Source: Symbiodinium kawagutii (Eukaryota > Sar > Dinophyceae > Suessiales > Symbiodiniaceae). Taken from it: a stretch of DNA of 64,000 nucleotides. A program made the position numbers and the translations under genes. Below the pieces are notes generated by a model. That model did no database searches. It worked only from the letters and a program-made list of their open reading frames with translations, and was not told where the DNA came from. Below, in pieces: positions 36,601-48,556 of the stretch (position 1 is its first letter; every line of letters begins with the position of its first letter). The stretch lies in assembly GCA_009767595.1 (NCBI GenBank), contig VSDK01013701.1, positions 320,933 to 384,932 on the forward strand, in the 5' to 3' direction.

Positions 36601-37499
36601 TTCTCAATAACAACTACTGTTGGCAATCTAGATTCAAGATTCAAAATGGGTAACTCAGTTTGTTTTTGGGAGATGCTAGGGCAATACCTTGCCAATACTA
36701 AATTAAATTGCAAATGTTAAAGTACAATTTCCAATCTGCAATTTTATGTGGGCATGCCATGTAAGACTTTCATTGCAAATATGGCATTTCAATTGCAAAT
36801 ATTGAAATGAAATTGCTAATGCTAGACTTAAAAAAGAAAGAATCCAAATTCAAAATTGTAATGCATGAGTACATAAATCCATGGGTGGTAAGACATAAGT
36901 GCATTACCGATTGCAACCAAATCTTCACAAGGGGAATTCTATCCAGTAAGTAGTTGGGCACTAGCTTACCACAGGCAACCAGATTGCAACACAATTCATT
37001 TCACCCCATATCACCCAACCATACAGGAAGCAATGCAGCAGTGGATTGGAGATTGCAACCAGGTATCAACAGAGCAGAGTCAATTCCAAAGGTAGCATTG
37101 CATCAGCGCTCTAGTTTCCAATCTGGTATCCACAGAATGTAGCCCAGCCCATGGGTATTCAGGCACCGTATGGCACCGTTAGATTCTAATAGCCATGAAT
37201 ACATGTAACGACTTCCTGATATTCTTTGAACATTTACAAATATAGATAAACAAATTTTATGGTGTCATACATGGATTTAAGCGTTGAATGCAGGGGTTTG
37301 CAAGGGATGAGCATGCTTTAATCCTATTTAGGTAATCTTTGTTACAAGTACTTGGAAATCATTAAAAACCGCTAAAAACCATGAAAAAATGAGGCCTGTA
37401 TAATGACCCGCTCTCAAAAAAAGACCTTCAAGAATCTGAACCCTAACACAGCATATATAGACAGTCAAACGTCCCAACAAAGGCACCTGGCTAGCTCAC
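36601..37499. other. intron-like DNA, no supported exon
   Basis: AT-rich with repeated 'attgcaaat' phrases (36,690-36,820). Nothing else visible. Confidence 0.4.
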
Positions 37500-37580
37500 C
37501 GCATCGCTGCTTCACGGCGAAGCACCCTATGCCGTTCACCGCTGGGTTCTCGGGCGTGATCCAATGATGACAGCGATCGC
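37500..37580 (-). CDS. exon of unrecognised gene
   Basis: Acceptor 'gggatgag' and GTGAGC donor. One frame reads 'HWITPENPAVNGIGCFAVKQ'; a second frame is also open ('SLDHAREPSGERHRVLRRE'). The first looks more like folded protein. Island clearly GC-richer than its flanks. Confidence 0.5.
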
Positions 37581-38613
37581 CTCATCCCAACGTCAGCCAC
37601 GTGCCATCAGCTGAGGATTTGAATTACTGGGGTTGATCATTGACAAATTCCTGTAGTTATAATGGTTACAATCATGGTTTGTGGTTTATCATGGTTGGTG
37701 GTTCACAATGTTTGATAATTATCATCATTGACCAATACTATTAACCATCATTTACCAGTCATTATTGACCATGATTACGGCTTGTCAAACATTATCTGGT
37801 TGATGGTTTCACCCCCAACGCAAAATCTTTACCAACCAACCAACCATTCCAAGTATGACAGGGAAAATAATAATTGTTTCAAAATACCAATTAGGCTACT
37901 GGTTGGTGATTGTACATGCAGTTAGTTATTATTTGGATTGTAGGATCCATTGTTGGGATTCATTTGATTACTGGTTGGTGGGAATCGTTGCTCAATCCCA
38001 AAAACATACGCAGTCGGTACGTGACATTTTACGTGAGTCCAGTTGAAGTGGCGTTACCATTCGAAGAGGCCGAACCAACAAATGAACATATTTGAGGCTG
38101 TGACATGCTTCGAGTTCAATGATTCAAAGATATTGAGCAACTCTCCACATGTGGGGCCCTAGACAAGCTGTGGCTGCGGTTGAATTGTCAGTCAGACTTA
38201 AAAATTGATTCTTTAGAAGGACCTTGGCCTATCATGAAACATGCTTAGAGAGGAGCTTGAGCACCGAAGCACGATCGATGCCATGACAACAATGCTACGC
38301 AGGACACTTACTCGTGGCGGAGGGGGGGGCACTGAACTTGTCTGAGGTTGTTAGAGGCTATTCTGAGATCTTATCTTAAACGAGGGTACAAGAATCCAGA
38401 ACTTTGATGTCCCCCTTTACCATTAACATCACCAGTCATAGCCGCAGTCGATGGGGAGTAGCTATGGCAAACTATTTCCTAGCGGACAAATTGTGTCTGC
38501 ATTTTTTTCAAATCTCAGTTGCTTGGCACATCAGGACGCAGGTCTTTCTATTCTAATCCAACTTCGATGATCTTGGCAACTTCTGATCATTCATCTCGGC
38601 ATCGGTCGGTGAC

Positions 38614-38671
38614 CTTCCAACATTTCCAACAGTGCCTGGCTTCAACCAACGAGACCACCAGCATGCCCCAT
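38614..38671 (-). CDS. exon of unrecognised gene
   Basis: Acceptor 'ggatgcag', donor GTCACC. Reads 'GACWWSRWLKPGTVGNVG', a Trp-rich segment that could be a small folded module. Unassigned. Confidence 0.4.
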
Positions 38672-39900
38672 CTGCATCCAGTGGGTATCAACAACATGTA
38701 AGAATACTGCCTGCAAAGGTCACATATCTTCCCAAATATATTTCTGCGTAGATTCGATGTGCTCAAGCGAAGCCTCTGTCACATTCAATGCCATCACCGT
38801 GTAAAGGTAGTTTGTAATCTCATGGTGAAGTGAGACTATAGCGATGAACAATCCCTACCATTAAATAACAAACCGGTGAAGAAAACACACACACACACAC
38901 AAACTATGTTCCACCGGCCACCGGAAAAAATGGGACCTTTTATGGATCTCAACCACGTGCATTGTGAATCAACAATGATTCATCATATCAAAGTATCATT
39001 ACACTACCATTAGACCGATATCCCCCACTCTTTCCGCAACTAATCCGCTACTAGCTCTGGCTAGCAAATAATTCCATTCTTACTCCATCATACGTTGTCA
39101 TTAGTAAGAAATCATTCAGTCATTCCTAAGCATGATTAATCCACAATCTGGTATTGATCATGTTAAACATCAATAACCCCTTACAGTATGTCACCCATGG
39201 TCAAACCATGATCTGACCACGGCTAGAGCCTTTCCACCCTGGCCCTTCCCGGATCTGATGCACCCCACCAAGAAAGAAGACTGCATCGCCTTGTTTCAAC
39301 GGCACCTGTCACCGCACAGATGACCCCAGTTCCGTGAGTGGCCAGCCTTATCGCTGAATCATCCCAAGCCGCGGAGAAATCTAAAGAATCACCGGCAGGT
39401 AAAAACCCAGGAGGTCGGTATTGCCTAAAGTCATCAGAGTATCTTTTGCAACATCTATTGTTCAGTGGGTAATCAAACCATTTATGGATGCTCAGCCCTT
39501 GGAAGAGATCAAACTAAAGAGTCACCGAGTCGGCGGATCCAAAGAACTAAAGATCTGACACCTTCAATTACAATTATCATCAATCCTTTGCTCGTCGCTA
39601 TGCCTGAGTTGTCAATCAACTTGGCTCAACCCTTGGTTGAACCACCTAGGGATCTCCCGTAGAGCTTCCCATCGAACAACTATTGGAACGATGCATCAAA
39701 TAATTTTCTATCACATAGCCATCATTCAATCCTGAATTAACCCACTCATTCTGCTTCAACGATCATTAATCAATCATGAATCCATCATTAACTAACCCAC
39801 TTTGATGGTTATTAACCATCATGAATCAACCCATCAGTACTTCACCAAATATATCAGCCATTTCTATTCATCAAAGCTGAAGCATTCATCTCTCCTTTAA
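38672..39900. other. intron-like DNA
   Basis: Contains a CA run (38,886-38,902) and AACCATC-rich sequence; no supported exon. Confidence 0.4.
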
Positions 39901-39901
39901 C

Positions 39902-40019
39902 CCTTCCAGCTACGGCTGCATTCCCTGCGCAGCACCTGACGTTCGAACGTGCCCTGGCCGTCGAAGCAGTTGATGCCGCCCTGGAACTCCGTGGGGTCCG
40001 ACAGCAGCGCCTCGGAGGA
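39902..40019 (-). CDS. exon of unrecognised gene (acidic, EF-hand-like phrase)
   Basis: Acceptor AG before GCGCTG at 40,019; donor GTTAAA at about 39,901. Reads 'ALLSDPTEFQGGINCFDGQG' followed by 'TFERQVLRRECSRSWK'. Composition and frame quality strongly suggest coding sequence. No family assigned. Confidence 0.65.
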
Positions 40020-40091
40020 TGAGAAATAGATGGGTTGATAGAAAGATGGGTATAGATAGACAACAGGCTGGTTCATCATACACATACATTG

Positions 40092-40093
40092 GT

Positions 40094-40146
<53 letters not shown>
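40092..40146 (+). repeat. TAGA tetranucleotide microsatellite
   Basis: About 13 'taga' units, followed by a second copy of 'caacaggctggtt' that also precedes the array. Confidence 0.9.
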
Positions 40147-40757
40147 CAACAGGCTGGTTGTAATAATAGATACAAAAGGGTAAGATCTATCTATAGATGA
40201 TAGGTGTCCAATCATGCACGTAATTCACACTATCATAAACCAAAAGTGTAAAATTGGACAATGTTGGATGGTTAGTGGTCCCATCATTTATGGACAAACC
40301 CAGATGTACCTCCAAAGGTGTTGGTTTTGTTTGGTTGTCTGTCGTGCCTGTCCCAGGACTTCAAATCTGTGCTTTACTGGCGTCTCTATATTAAGGAATA
40401 TACAAATACAAACGCAACGTAATTCTTGAAACTTGCTAGATTCGTACCTGATTCATACCTGCACCATCTTGTTCAGTGAGTTTCCGTATGTCTTCAACAT
40501 GGCTGGAACAAGTTGGTGTATGCCAACAAACACTACACCAATTGTAAAGGCCTGTACCTCTTCTGTCTTCAAAAGTTGCCGGGATTTGAACTACAACCTA
40601 TTTTTGGGTATAGCAACGGTGAACCACTATCAACTGTTACAATCAACCCGTATTAGTACCTTCATGTACCTTCCATGACTAGCTGTCGGAAACCACCTAG
40701 CGGTTATGGTCAGCTCCCCGGCTGGCCACACCCGGCGAAGATCACCACCATGGTGAC

Positions 40758-40859
40758 CGTTTCCGCCGCGGCACCACCATGGTGATCATGCTGTCATTGT
40801 CGGTGTGCCGTGCGATGGCGCCGGGCTTTGCCAGCTTCTTCACGTTGTAATCAATGTAC
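40758..40859 (-). CDS. exon of unrecognised gene
   Basis: Acceptor 'ccggcgtag', donor GTCACC. Reads 'YIDYNVKKLAKPGAIARHTD' then 'NDSMITMVVPRRKR'. Strong coding appearance. The acceptor 'cggcgtag|GTAC' is identical to the one of the exon starting at 49,542, hinting that both introns ended in related elements. Confidence 0.65.
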
Positions 40860-41250
40860 CTACGCCGGGATGCGCAGTTGGGGGTACAACTGGGATAGTG
40901 AAGCCATGGTCCAAGTCAAAACACAAGTAACACACCTTGCTGATGGTTGCCACCGCTATTTCTTGGTGTAATGAAAGTTGTCAAATGGCCTTTTTAAAGT
41001 TGGCAAATAGCCATCTTGTTGGTTAAACATGCAGATTATCAATGGCCATTTTGTTGGTTTCGACGCATACTTATCTATTACAGAAATTAAGGTTATCCAT
41101 CGAAGGTTTCCGACAAACATGCTTTGCACTATCCGGAAGTAATCACTTCTGATGATGCTGGGAGGTGTCACTGATAAGTTACAATCATAATTTCCAATAT
41201 CACAACGGTAGGACTCTCAAAAGCCCAGGAGATTTATGGCTAACGGCAAC

Positions 41251-41341
41251 AATAAGTGTTGCAGCTGCAGCCCTGGCGCGCTCGATCTCCGGAAACACAA
41301 AATCCAAGATGTTACCCCAGGTCCTTGCGGTGGCTCGAGCG
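41251..41341 (-). CDS. exon of unrecognised gene
   Basis: Acceptor 'catcttag', donor GTTGCC. Reads 'ARTWGNILDFVFPEIERA' then an Ala-rich helix. Good coding appearance; no family assigned. Confidence 0.6.
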
Positions 41342-41596
41342 CTAAGATGAAAGGTGACTGGCAGCAGCGGAGCATGAGATTGCATGTATGTATACATAAA
41401 ATATGCCACAAGGATGAATCGCATATGTAGGCAAGATCGTGCGAAACAAAAGGCAGTGTTTCTAGGTAGAAAAGAACACAAACACCATGGATGAATCAAT
41501 AAACGTCTATGACAGGTTTAAATATGTGCTTCCGAGTACGAATAGTTGGTCCATGAGATGTCCCATAATTTGATGTCTTACTTTACTTGCGCAAAC

Positions 41597-41722
41597 CAAG
41601 AAATGACATGGAGGTGGTCCCAGTTCGTTTAGCACCCTCTGCTAGAGCTTGGGCATGGTCACTCTTGTCACTTTTGTCAATTGCCATGTTGGCAAACATG
41701 GATGTAACCGATCTCTCTTATC
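41597..41722 (-). CDS. exon of unrecognised gene
   Basis: Reads 'MFANMAIDKSDKSDHAQALA' and 'EGAKRTGTTSMSFL'; GTTTGC donor at 41,596. The 5' boundary is uncertain (AG near 41,722). Hydrophilic helix-like segment. Confidence 0.5.
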
Positions 41723-41809
41723 CCACAGGTATGGGAGGTAGTCACCCACTAGGGTTACCAAGTGATGGGATCACCAAACCCATCTGCAGGGTTCAGAACC
41801 AGCTACTGC

Positions 41810-41862
41810 CAGTTGTAGCAGCGAAACGCCTTCGTTCAATGGACCAGGCCGATTCGATCAAC
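41810..41862 (-). CDS. short exon of unrecognised gene
   Basis: Acceptor 'ctcccag', GC-type donor (GCAGTA). Reads 'LIESAWSIERRRFAATT'. Confidence 0.45.
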
Positions 41863-42469
41863 CTGGGAGGTTGGTCGCTGGGTAGAAGCAGAAAAATCAC
41901 CAAGAAAACCACGTTAGTAAACACTTCACGGGATTAGTTACAGGAAAGTCAGCGGGAAAATCGTGGTCGATTACCATTATGGGGGAGACTTTCCAGGTAT
42001 TTGTTCCCATAAAGCAAGTGGTTTAACTTCAAATCCAGAATGTCGGCCCCGTTGTACGGGCTATAGCTAGCTGTTGTAAAACAAACTTATGTATAGACTT
42101 GAGTAGCAGTTCTAGGGAGCTATTATCCAATTTATACAGTAACTGCAGGGGGCCACCTTGTATGATACAGGTATGGCTTAATCCTTGGACCACAGGGTCA
42201 CGTCTATCTTTCCCAAGCTTTTGGTCACATTGGAGTGAATTGTGAATATGGCTATGGCTGAAAGCATGGTAGCCCTTTTGTTCTCAAAACATGTGAACCA
42301 AAAAGTGGCTCTGCGGGTGGATGGATGTTTGCCTTTTTTTGGTGCCTTGAGTCGTAGCTATGTGTTTAGCAACTACTACCAGCATACACGCCAGCTGTGC
42401 CTTGAGACCCCTCAATTTCCGAGGTATCTGCTAAGAATCGGGATCCATGCTGATACAACTATAGTCAAA

Positions 42470-42505
42470 TGGGTGTTTCTCGGAATAGGGGGGCCCCAAA
42501 TCAAC
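42470..42505 (+). mobile_element. R3 end fragment
   Basis: 'tgtttctcggaataggggg' matches one R3 end; the other end was not found. Confidence 0.4.
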
Positions 42506-42578
42506 CAACATAAATCGCTTGTAGTAACAACCAATCCATTCTTGGCGTTCCATACGGTTTTCTATTTTGATAAACCAC

Positions 42579-42639
42579 CAAATGCAGAATCTTCACAGGA
42601 GATCCTACAAATCTGCTGGCCTGGACGTGACATGGGCAG
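42579..42639 (-). CDS. short exon of unrecognised gene
   Basis: Acceptor 'aacttgcag', donor GTGGTT. Reads 'LPMSRPGQQICRISCEDSAF'. The plus strand is also open here, so orientation rests on the splice sites and on neighbouring exons. Confidence 0.4.
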
Positions 42640-42739
42640 CTGCAAGTTATGGTGTCACCAGTCGTGAGCAACGAGCTATGATTCACCAGTACCACCGTAG
42701 CACCCGTCATGAAACAATGGGTTCACAACCATCATTAAA

Positions 42740-43400
42740 ATTTATGGTGATACATCACTGAGGATAAACTGAGTGATTAATGATGATTGATCTTGGTGAC
42801 AAATCACCAATTGATGCCACTGATGATAATCAAGTTACCATCAATCGACCATCAAGCAACCATTGAGAACCATTACGAACTACTATCGCCAATACTAATC
42901 ACTGGTTATTGGTTAACATTCATCGAATAACAATTAATAGCCACCAATACCAATCACAATCACCAAGCGAATGATTAACCAACGATCAGCCATAACAAAC
43001 ATAATAACCACGATTTACTATCTTTACCACTCTTATCGACCATCAATTATAACCATACTGGTTGGTGGTTTCAACCCCTTTTGAAAAATATGAGACAACC
43101 AACCATTCATTTGGTAATACATGTGATAAACAAAATAAACACTGTGAAGCAAACCACCAACAACCAGCATCCAGTATATACCCAACATTTCACCATTATT
43201 TTACCAGCACCCATACCAATCACAACCATTAACTTTGATGAAGTTTCATCGACCACTCTTACTGACCATCAATGAACCATCCGCTCACCATCATTCACGA
43301 TCACTTAACCATCTATTCACCACCATTGCACCATCATTTAGCCATCACCTAACCATCCATTACCATCACTTCACCATCCTTTCACCACCATCAAAAAAAC
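42740..43400. other. intron-like DNA, AACCATC-rich
   Basis: Long stretch of 'accatcaat/ttaaccatc' low-complexity sequence. No exon. Confidence 0.5.
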
Positions 43401-43411
43401 CCAGCGGCAAC

Positions 43412-43523
43412 CAGCTGATCCCAGCGGCTTTTGGAACAGCTCTCCATGGTTTCTCTGCATGACCTCCTCGCAGATCTGCGACGACGACCCATCGGCGACC
43501 ATCGGGGGCGAGTGAGCTGAAGC
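43412..43523 (-). CDS. exon of unrecognised gene
   Basis: Acceptor 'acaccag', donor GTTGCC. Reads 'SSSQICEEVMQRNHGELFQK' near its 3' side, a typical amphipathic helix. Strong coding appearance. An R2 element begins 38 nt upstream (in transcription sense) at 43,561. Confidence 0.65.
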
Positions 43524-43560
43524 CTGGTGTATACCTTGGTGAAACCACAAACCATGATTA

Positions 43561-43676
43561 CAAGGTGGGCCCCCAACCATTTATAAGTTGGTTTATAAGT
43601 ACCTTAACTGGGGGGTTAACTACCAGTTATAGGGGTGAACTAACCCAACTCATAACTGCCAGGGGCCCAGATTGTA
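43561..43676 (+). mobile_element. R2 element (TIR 'CTACAAGGTGGGCC')
   Basis: Begins 'caaggtgggcccccaacc' and ends 'ggggcccagattgtag'. Inner palindromes 'aagttggtttataag' and 'ccagttatagggg'. About 116 bp; same family as 45396, 60881, 61607, 62097 and 62740. Confidence 0.75.
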
Positions 43677-44054
43677 GCCATAAGGTTAAACCCCTTGAAG
43701 CCTATAACCATGATTAACTATCATTAAGCAGGGCTGAACTAACCCCGAACCAACCATGGTGAATGTTCCCAGTTTCGAACTAGGCACATCCAAGTCGGTC
43801 ACCAGCAAGAGGTGTAGCATTGTAGCTCCTAGTTACCAACGGGCTGGTTACAGGAATTGTGTTACAATCAACTGGGGAAGTTTGGATCCGAGCCAGCTGT
43901 GTGAAGCTTTCCTTGCTGTATGGGTTGCTTGCATTTCACCAACCTATGGAAAATCCACCATTTTGCTGGTTTACCAGGGTTTCCTCTAAAAAGTTGTGAT
44001 TCTTAATCTTTGATAGCCGGTTAAGCCTATAATAACATGCTATGTTTCTACAAC

Positions 44055-44129
44055 TTCCAGGGTGGAAATCCGAGGCACCTCTGCTCCCCCAGTCCTCCAT
44101 GCGCCAGACCTCATGTGCCTCAGGTGCTG
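44055..44129 (-). CDS. exon of unrecognised gene
   Basis: Acceptor 'catgcgcag', donor GTTGTA. Reads 'HLRHMRSGAWRTGGAEVPRI'. A second minus frame is also open; this one fits the splice sites. Confidence 0.5.
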
Positions 44130-44825
44130 CTGCGCATGCAGAAAATCCACCCCACCCAATGGTCATCAGGTCTGCCATGGTGGTAGCCAACACCTCATGG
44201 TGTTGCTGCGTGTGTGGATGTCTGTGTGGATGTGCATACACAAATGATTAATTCACAATGATCCTTCCTTCAAACTTGCCTGCACCAAAATGCCATACCC
44301 TCCTCAAATTGCGATAAGTACTCATCGCTCAGCATCGGAATCACATCGATCGCCCAATGACAACATTACAATTGCTCTTCCAAAGCTGGTAAAAGAAACT
44401 CAGACTTCATCATAGCCCGGGAAAATGTGATTAAGATAGGTTACATAGCACTAAGCAACAATATAGCATCAATTACACTATCAGCTATTATTGTTACTAT
44501 GGTTGTTTGTAGTGAACAATAGTTGTTTAATTCAAGCAAGCAGTAAGCCCCTTCCTGCAATAGGGATGACTACTCAGGTGATTTCAATTGTGCACGTTCT
44601 ATTTTCAACCATCGTGGGGGGGTTATGGCTTTGACCCGCACAGATTTGGGATGCGTAACCACCGGCCATTTCAGCTGCATGTTTGGTTTGGGTATTGCGT
44701 GTGACCTTGGGAATGAATATTATATGGTTTTTGTGGATGTGTGCATCACTGTATACACATCCGTGGGAACCGACATTAACGCAATCATAGCCATAGCGTA
44801 GTACTATGCTATCTATATTCACCAC

Positions 44826-44860
44826 CAGCCGCTCCATTCCACGGGTAAGACCAAAGGTTT
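44826..44860 (-). CDS. very short candidate exon
   Basis: Acceptor 'cctgtcag', donor GTGGTG, reads 'ETFGLTRGMERL'. Weak because of its length. Confidence 0.25.
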
Positions 44861-45197
44861 CTGACAGGTGAGGCCACCAAAACCGCAAATATGCAGTAAT
44901 ATTACCAACCCAAACTGGTGGTTTTCCAGGGCCAAAGATAGCAATCATCATTTCTTGGAGCAGCTGAGGTAGTTCACCAGGGTGAACTGAGAACCCTACA
45001 AGGTAATTAGCTTATCAATCTTACAACCGCTGTAACTATGGCTAGATCTAACTATGGTACAACTTATCAATTTTCCATCCCTACACTTCCCCTTTCCAGG
45101 TAGCTGCAGACCAGGGAGGCTATGACCACCTTACAACCCCCCAACCAACCTACCCCGGTTGCTACCCTCATAGTAGCTTAGTCATAACCAGGCCGAC

Positions 45198-45320
45198 AAT
45201 GGGAGGTGCGACGCAGGGCCCCAGGAAATTCTGCCCGGCGACATAGCCCAAGTCATCGTCTCGATCGTCGATGGCCCAGGTTTCGGGGTCCTGAGTTTCG
45301 CTTCCGCGGGCGATGCGAAG
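45198..45320 (-). CDS. exon of unrecognised gene, open on both strands
   Basis: Minus strand: acceptor 'agcgctag', GTCGGC donor, exactly 41 codons with 'TWAIDDRDDDLGYVAGQNFL'. Plus strand: also open with a plausible acceptor and donor, and reads like the second half of an RRM ('DGPGFGVLSFASAGDAKLAL'). I choose minus because all neighbours are minus, but the plus reading deserves a check. Confidence 0.55.
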
Positions 45321-45395
45321 CTAGCGCTGCACCAGGATGGTTTGTTGGGCCAGGTGGGGCGCCCGTAGCCATGAATATAAGCTTAGAGGAGGTTG

Positions 45396-45510
45396 CAAGG
45401 TGGGCCCCCAACCATTTAGCTTGGTTGGTTTATAAGTGACTTAACTCGGGTGATTTCTACCGGTTATAGGGTTTATAAACCAACTTATAACTGCCAGTGG
45501 CCCACCTTGT
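45396..45510 (+). mobile_element. R2 element
   Basis: 'gcaaggtgggcccccaacca' to 'ccagtggcccaccttgtgg'. Clear terminal inverted repeats, about 115 bp, within the intron between exons 45674-45777 and 45198-45320. Confidence 0.8.
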
Positions 45511-45673
45511 GGTTGAAGGAGGATATAACCAACTAAGCTACAACTGTCCAACCAACACTGACTGAGGTGGACCAAACCATCAACAAGATTGTTCTGTTCA
45601 GGTTGGTTGAAGTTGGATCAGGTTGGTTGATAGCCAAGCAGCATGGTTGACGAATGCTTGGCGAGTGCTTCAC

Positions 45674-45777
45674 CCGATGAATGAGCTGATATCGTGGTGG
45701 AGAATCCGACTGCAACTGATCACTTGCCGCGCCAGGGAGATTCGACAGAGGATATGGCCAGTGGGAGGTGGGGTATC
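45674..45777 (-). CDS. exon of unrecognised gene
   Basis: Acceptor 'gcgatacag', GTGAAG donor. One frame reads 'TGHILCRISLARQVISCSRI'; another frame is open too. Frame choice uncertain. Confidence 0.45.
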
Positions 45778-45876
45778 CTGTATCGCAAGGACATGATGGG
45801 CTTTCATGGGATGTATGGCACTCAAGGATAGCTGGTTGATTGTTCGAAATACAAACCATATAACCAGCTGTCTCAC

Positions 45877-45963
45877 CCGCTGCCGCTGTTTCTTAGCAAC
45901 GTCCAACGCATTTAGTGAGTCCATCAACAACAAAACAATAGTCCAGCAGCGTCCACGTGCCAT
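45877..45963 (-). CDS. exon of unrecognised gene
   Basis: Acceptor 'caacgag', consensus-like donor GTGAGA. Reads 'RCWTIVLLLMDSLNALDVAK' and a basic end KQRQR. Good coding appearance. Confidence 0.6.
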
Positions 45964-46573
45964 CTCGTTGCTTGCTTCACAGCAGCCAACTGTAAACCAG
46001 GTAAAACTTAGGGATGAGATTTATACCATAAGTTATCTAACAATAGGAGATGATAGGACAACTGTAAACCAGCTAGAAATGATAGCGGTTAAGTGTTTAA
46101 AAGAAATCAATTGTCGGCTGCTGACCTACAGTGCCTATAATCATCCACTATGAACCTTTCTTGAGCATAGACAAACACCACAAACAGTTTCTCAATTACT
46201 GCGAACATATCAAGTTCACCGTCACCATGCAGTTGGTTAGCGTACCCACAGATTGAAATTTGGTGAGCCATTTTATCCATCATGTGCTAGTCGTCAACCA
46301 AAACATCATCTTCGCCATTCTTTTGACACTTGGTTGCTAATCATAGATTCTACAATTGGTTTATCAAACCTTTATACGTTACTAAGCACTATATTGACCA
46401 TGTGTCACCATACTAACATGGCATCCAGCGAACAAAAACGTAGTCGGCTATATAACATAGTTGCATGTTTTGCAATATGTTATTTTTCTGGGGAGTAATC
46501 ACAATTATTCAATACCAAAAAATCATGTCAAGCATCACCATGGTAATGGTTAGTTATTCTTTGGTTCTATATC

Positions 46574-46678
46574 TGGTGATTTCTCAAAATAGGGGTACCC
46601 CCAAGTCATCCAGCCTATTAACGATTTATAGTAGTGAACCAACCATGCCTTCTGGGGTTCCCTGTGGCTTGAGAATCG
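46574..46678 (+). mobile_element. R3 element
   Basis: Starts 'tggtgatttctcaaaatagg' plus 'ggtaccccc', ends 'ggggttccctgtggcttgag'. Right end diverged. Confidence 0.55.
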
Positions 46679-47156
46679 CCTATTGGTCTTTTTGTTGCCT
46701 ATTATCTCCTTTCATGAACTTAACAATCCCTTCTTAATTAAACCATAACCATAAACTAAACAATCCCCTGTAAATTGTTAAACTACTGGTTAGGAAACTC
46801 TTGGTGGCTCCTGGCCTCGCTCCTCCTTCAAAGGGCCAGAACAGGATACCCCTATCTCCAAGCATCTCCCTCCCAACCACCAACCAGTAAAATCCACTAT
46901 ATGATCTGGTGCTCAACCACTACAATCCCTCAAAAGAAAAAACATAGAATCTTAGCATCCCCTCAAAAAAGCATTAAAACATCCACAAAAAAAAAGAATT
47001 CCCTCCAAAAAAAAACATAAAATCCCCTTAAAAATTAATAAAATCCCCTTCAAACCATGTAATACCTCCCCAAAATGAGACCAACTTGGTTAATATCCAG
47101 GTCCCACCATGGCTTGTAGCTCTCCCATCGCTTGGTCCCTGCTGTGCGCTGCGCAC

Positions 47157-47254
47157 CTGCGCAGCGGCAATGGCTTGGGCGCGGTCAGCGCTGGACAGAA
47201 AGCCGGGCAGCAGCAACAAGTCCTCCTCCAGGCTGGGCCTCCAGATGTTTTCAG
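47157..47254 (-). CDS. exon of unrecognised gene
   Basis: Acceptor 'cttctcag', donor GTGCGC. Reads 'ENIWRPSLEEDLLLLPGFLS' and 'SADRAQAIAAAQ'. One of the clearest orphan exons in the window; no family recognised. Confidence 0.65.
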
Positions 47255-47373
47255 CTGAGAAATTGGTTTATGGCGAGCTGGGTCAATATGAACCAACCAA
47301 CTAAGCAATGGTTAATGGTTAATAATAGGGGATAATAAGTAACAATAGTAGGGGATATACCAGCTATATATGG

Positions 47374-47487
47374 ATATGGGTCAAGCAGTTAACCGACCAA
47401 TAATGGGGGATAATAACCAACAACAATAGGGAAACAGCCTGGTTAATGATGGGGAAGCAGGGGTACGGGGTGAACTGACCCACAGCC
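47374..47487 (-). mobile_element. R1 element, inverted orientation
   Basis: Starts 'tatgggtcaagcagttaacc' and ends 'gaactgacccacagcc'; body is the reverse complement of the other R1 copies ('gatggggaagcaggggtac'). Confidence 0.7.
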
Positions 47488-48389
47488 TTATAACCAAATG
47501 ATGCTTGGTAGGATTAGTGGTAACGATCAGTCAGGGTTAGTTGACCAGTGGTTAGTTGATCAGTTAGGGTGAGTTGGTACCAAGATTTGTGGTTGATAAC
47601 TAGGGTTATCAGTGTTTCATCAGTGGTTGACCTGGAGTTGACCTATAACCATTAGGCTTACAGTTGTTTATTTGTGATAGCTTATTAGTGGTTGGATTAG
47701 TGGGACTGGTAGCCATGAGTGCTAGGTTTGGAGGCTGCAAGGTGGGCCCCTTTTATAGCGGTTGACTGTCAACATAAGTTAATACAGGTGATTAATAATG
47801 TGAATGATTTATACACAGTGAGGTTAATACAATGAGGTTAAGATAAATTCATTAGATTTGATTATTTCACTGATACCTCAAGGAAGCAGTAGTTGAATTA
47901 CTTAATTACGATTAATACTATGGGGTTGACGACCTATGGATGGGATAGCTTTTAGATTTACAAACCATTGTTAATAGCCTGTGGTTAATAACATATGGTT
48001 CATTTATACGGAGTTGTTGTTGAATCATGTTGTTTATCGCTTTATACTGTATAGCCAAGATGGCTTACAACCTATGGCAAGGGAACCGTCCATGGTCCAT
48101 CATCCGTGCACAGTGCATGTAGATACAGCGAAGGTACTGCACAAGTATGTTTTGTATAAAAATTTGAGGGGCTCGGATTTGTTTCCGCTCCTATTCGGCC
48201 TGGATATAACTTGCTTTTTCGGAAAAGAATTGGAGGGACCCTCACCGTGGCAATTAAATTTTTAGCAGCCATGGTTTTGGGGTAACGATGACAATCTCCC
48301 GGGACAAAAACCAAGACAATTTTTTTCGACAAAAATTCCTTGATAAAAAATTGAGAGACAAACAAAAATTGAAAAACGTGTTATTAATG

Positions 48390-48462
48390 TTCCGCGCGGG
48401 GGGTTGAGCCTACGACTTTTTGGTTGAAAGCCGCCCTCTTTGCCAACTGCGCCGAGCAAGCC
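48390..48462 (-). ncRNA. tRNA-like segment (tRNA pseudogene or SINE head)
   Basis: On the minus strand a box-A-like 'GGCGCAGTTGGC' is followed about 35 nt later by a box-B-like 'GGCTCAACCCC'. A potential anticodon stem (GGCTTT/AAAGTC) lies between, and T-runs follow downstream. The acceptor stem does not pair properly, so it is not a functional tRNA that I can support. It may be the Pol III promoter head of a tRNA-derived SINE. Confidence 0.35.
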
Positions 48463-48556
48463 CCGCCTGGCTGGCCAAAAGCCTGCTCTTAAAACGTCCC
48501 TGCCGGCATGCATGTTTCGCACCCGGCTTGCAAAGCCCGGCCTACTTTGGAGCCCC

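Noticed and set aside
45206-45439. Plus-strand Arg-rich protein ending in R2
   Set aside because: It runs into an R2 element and overlaps the better minus-strand exon 45198-45320.
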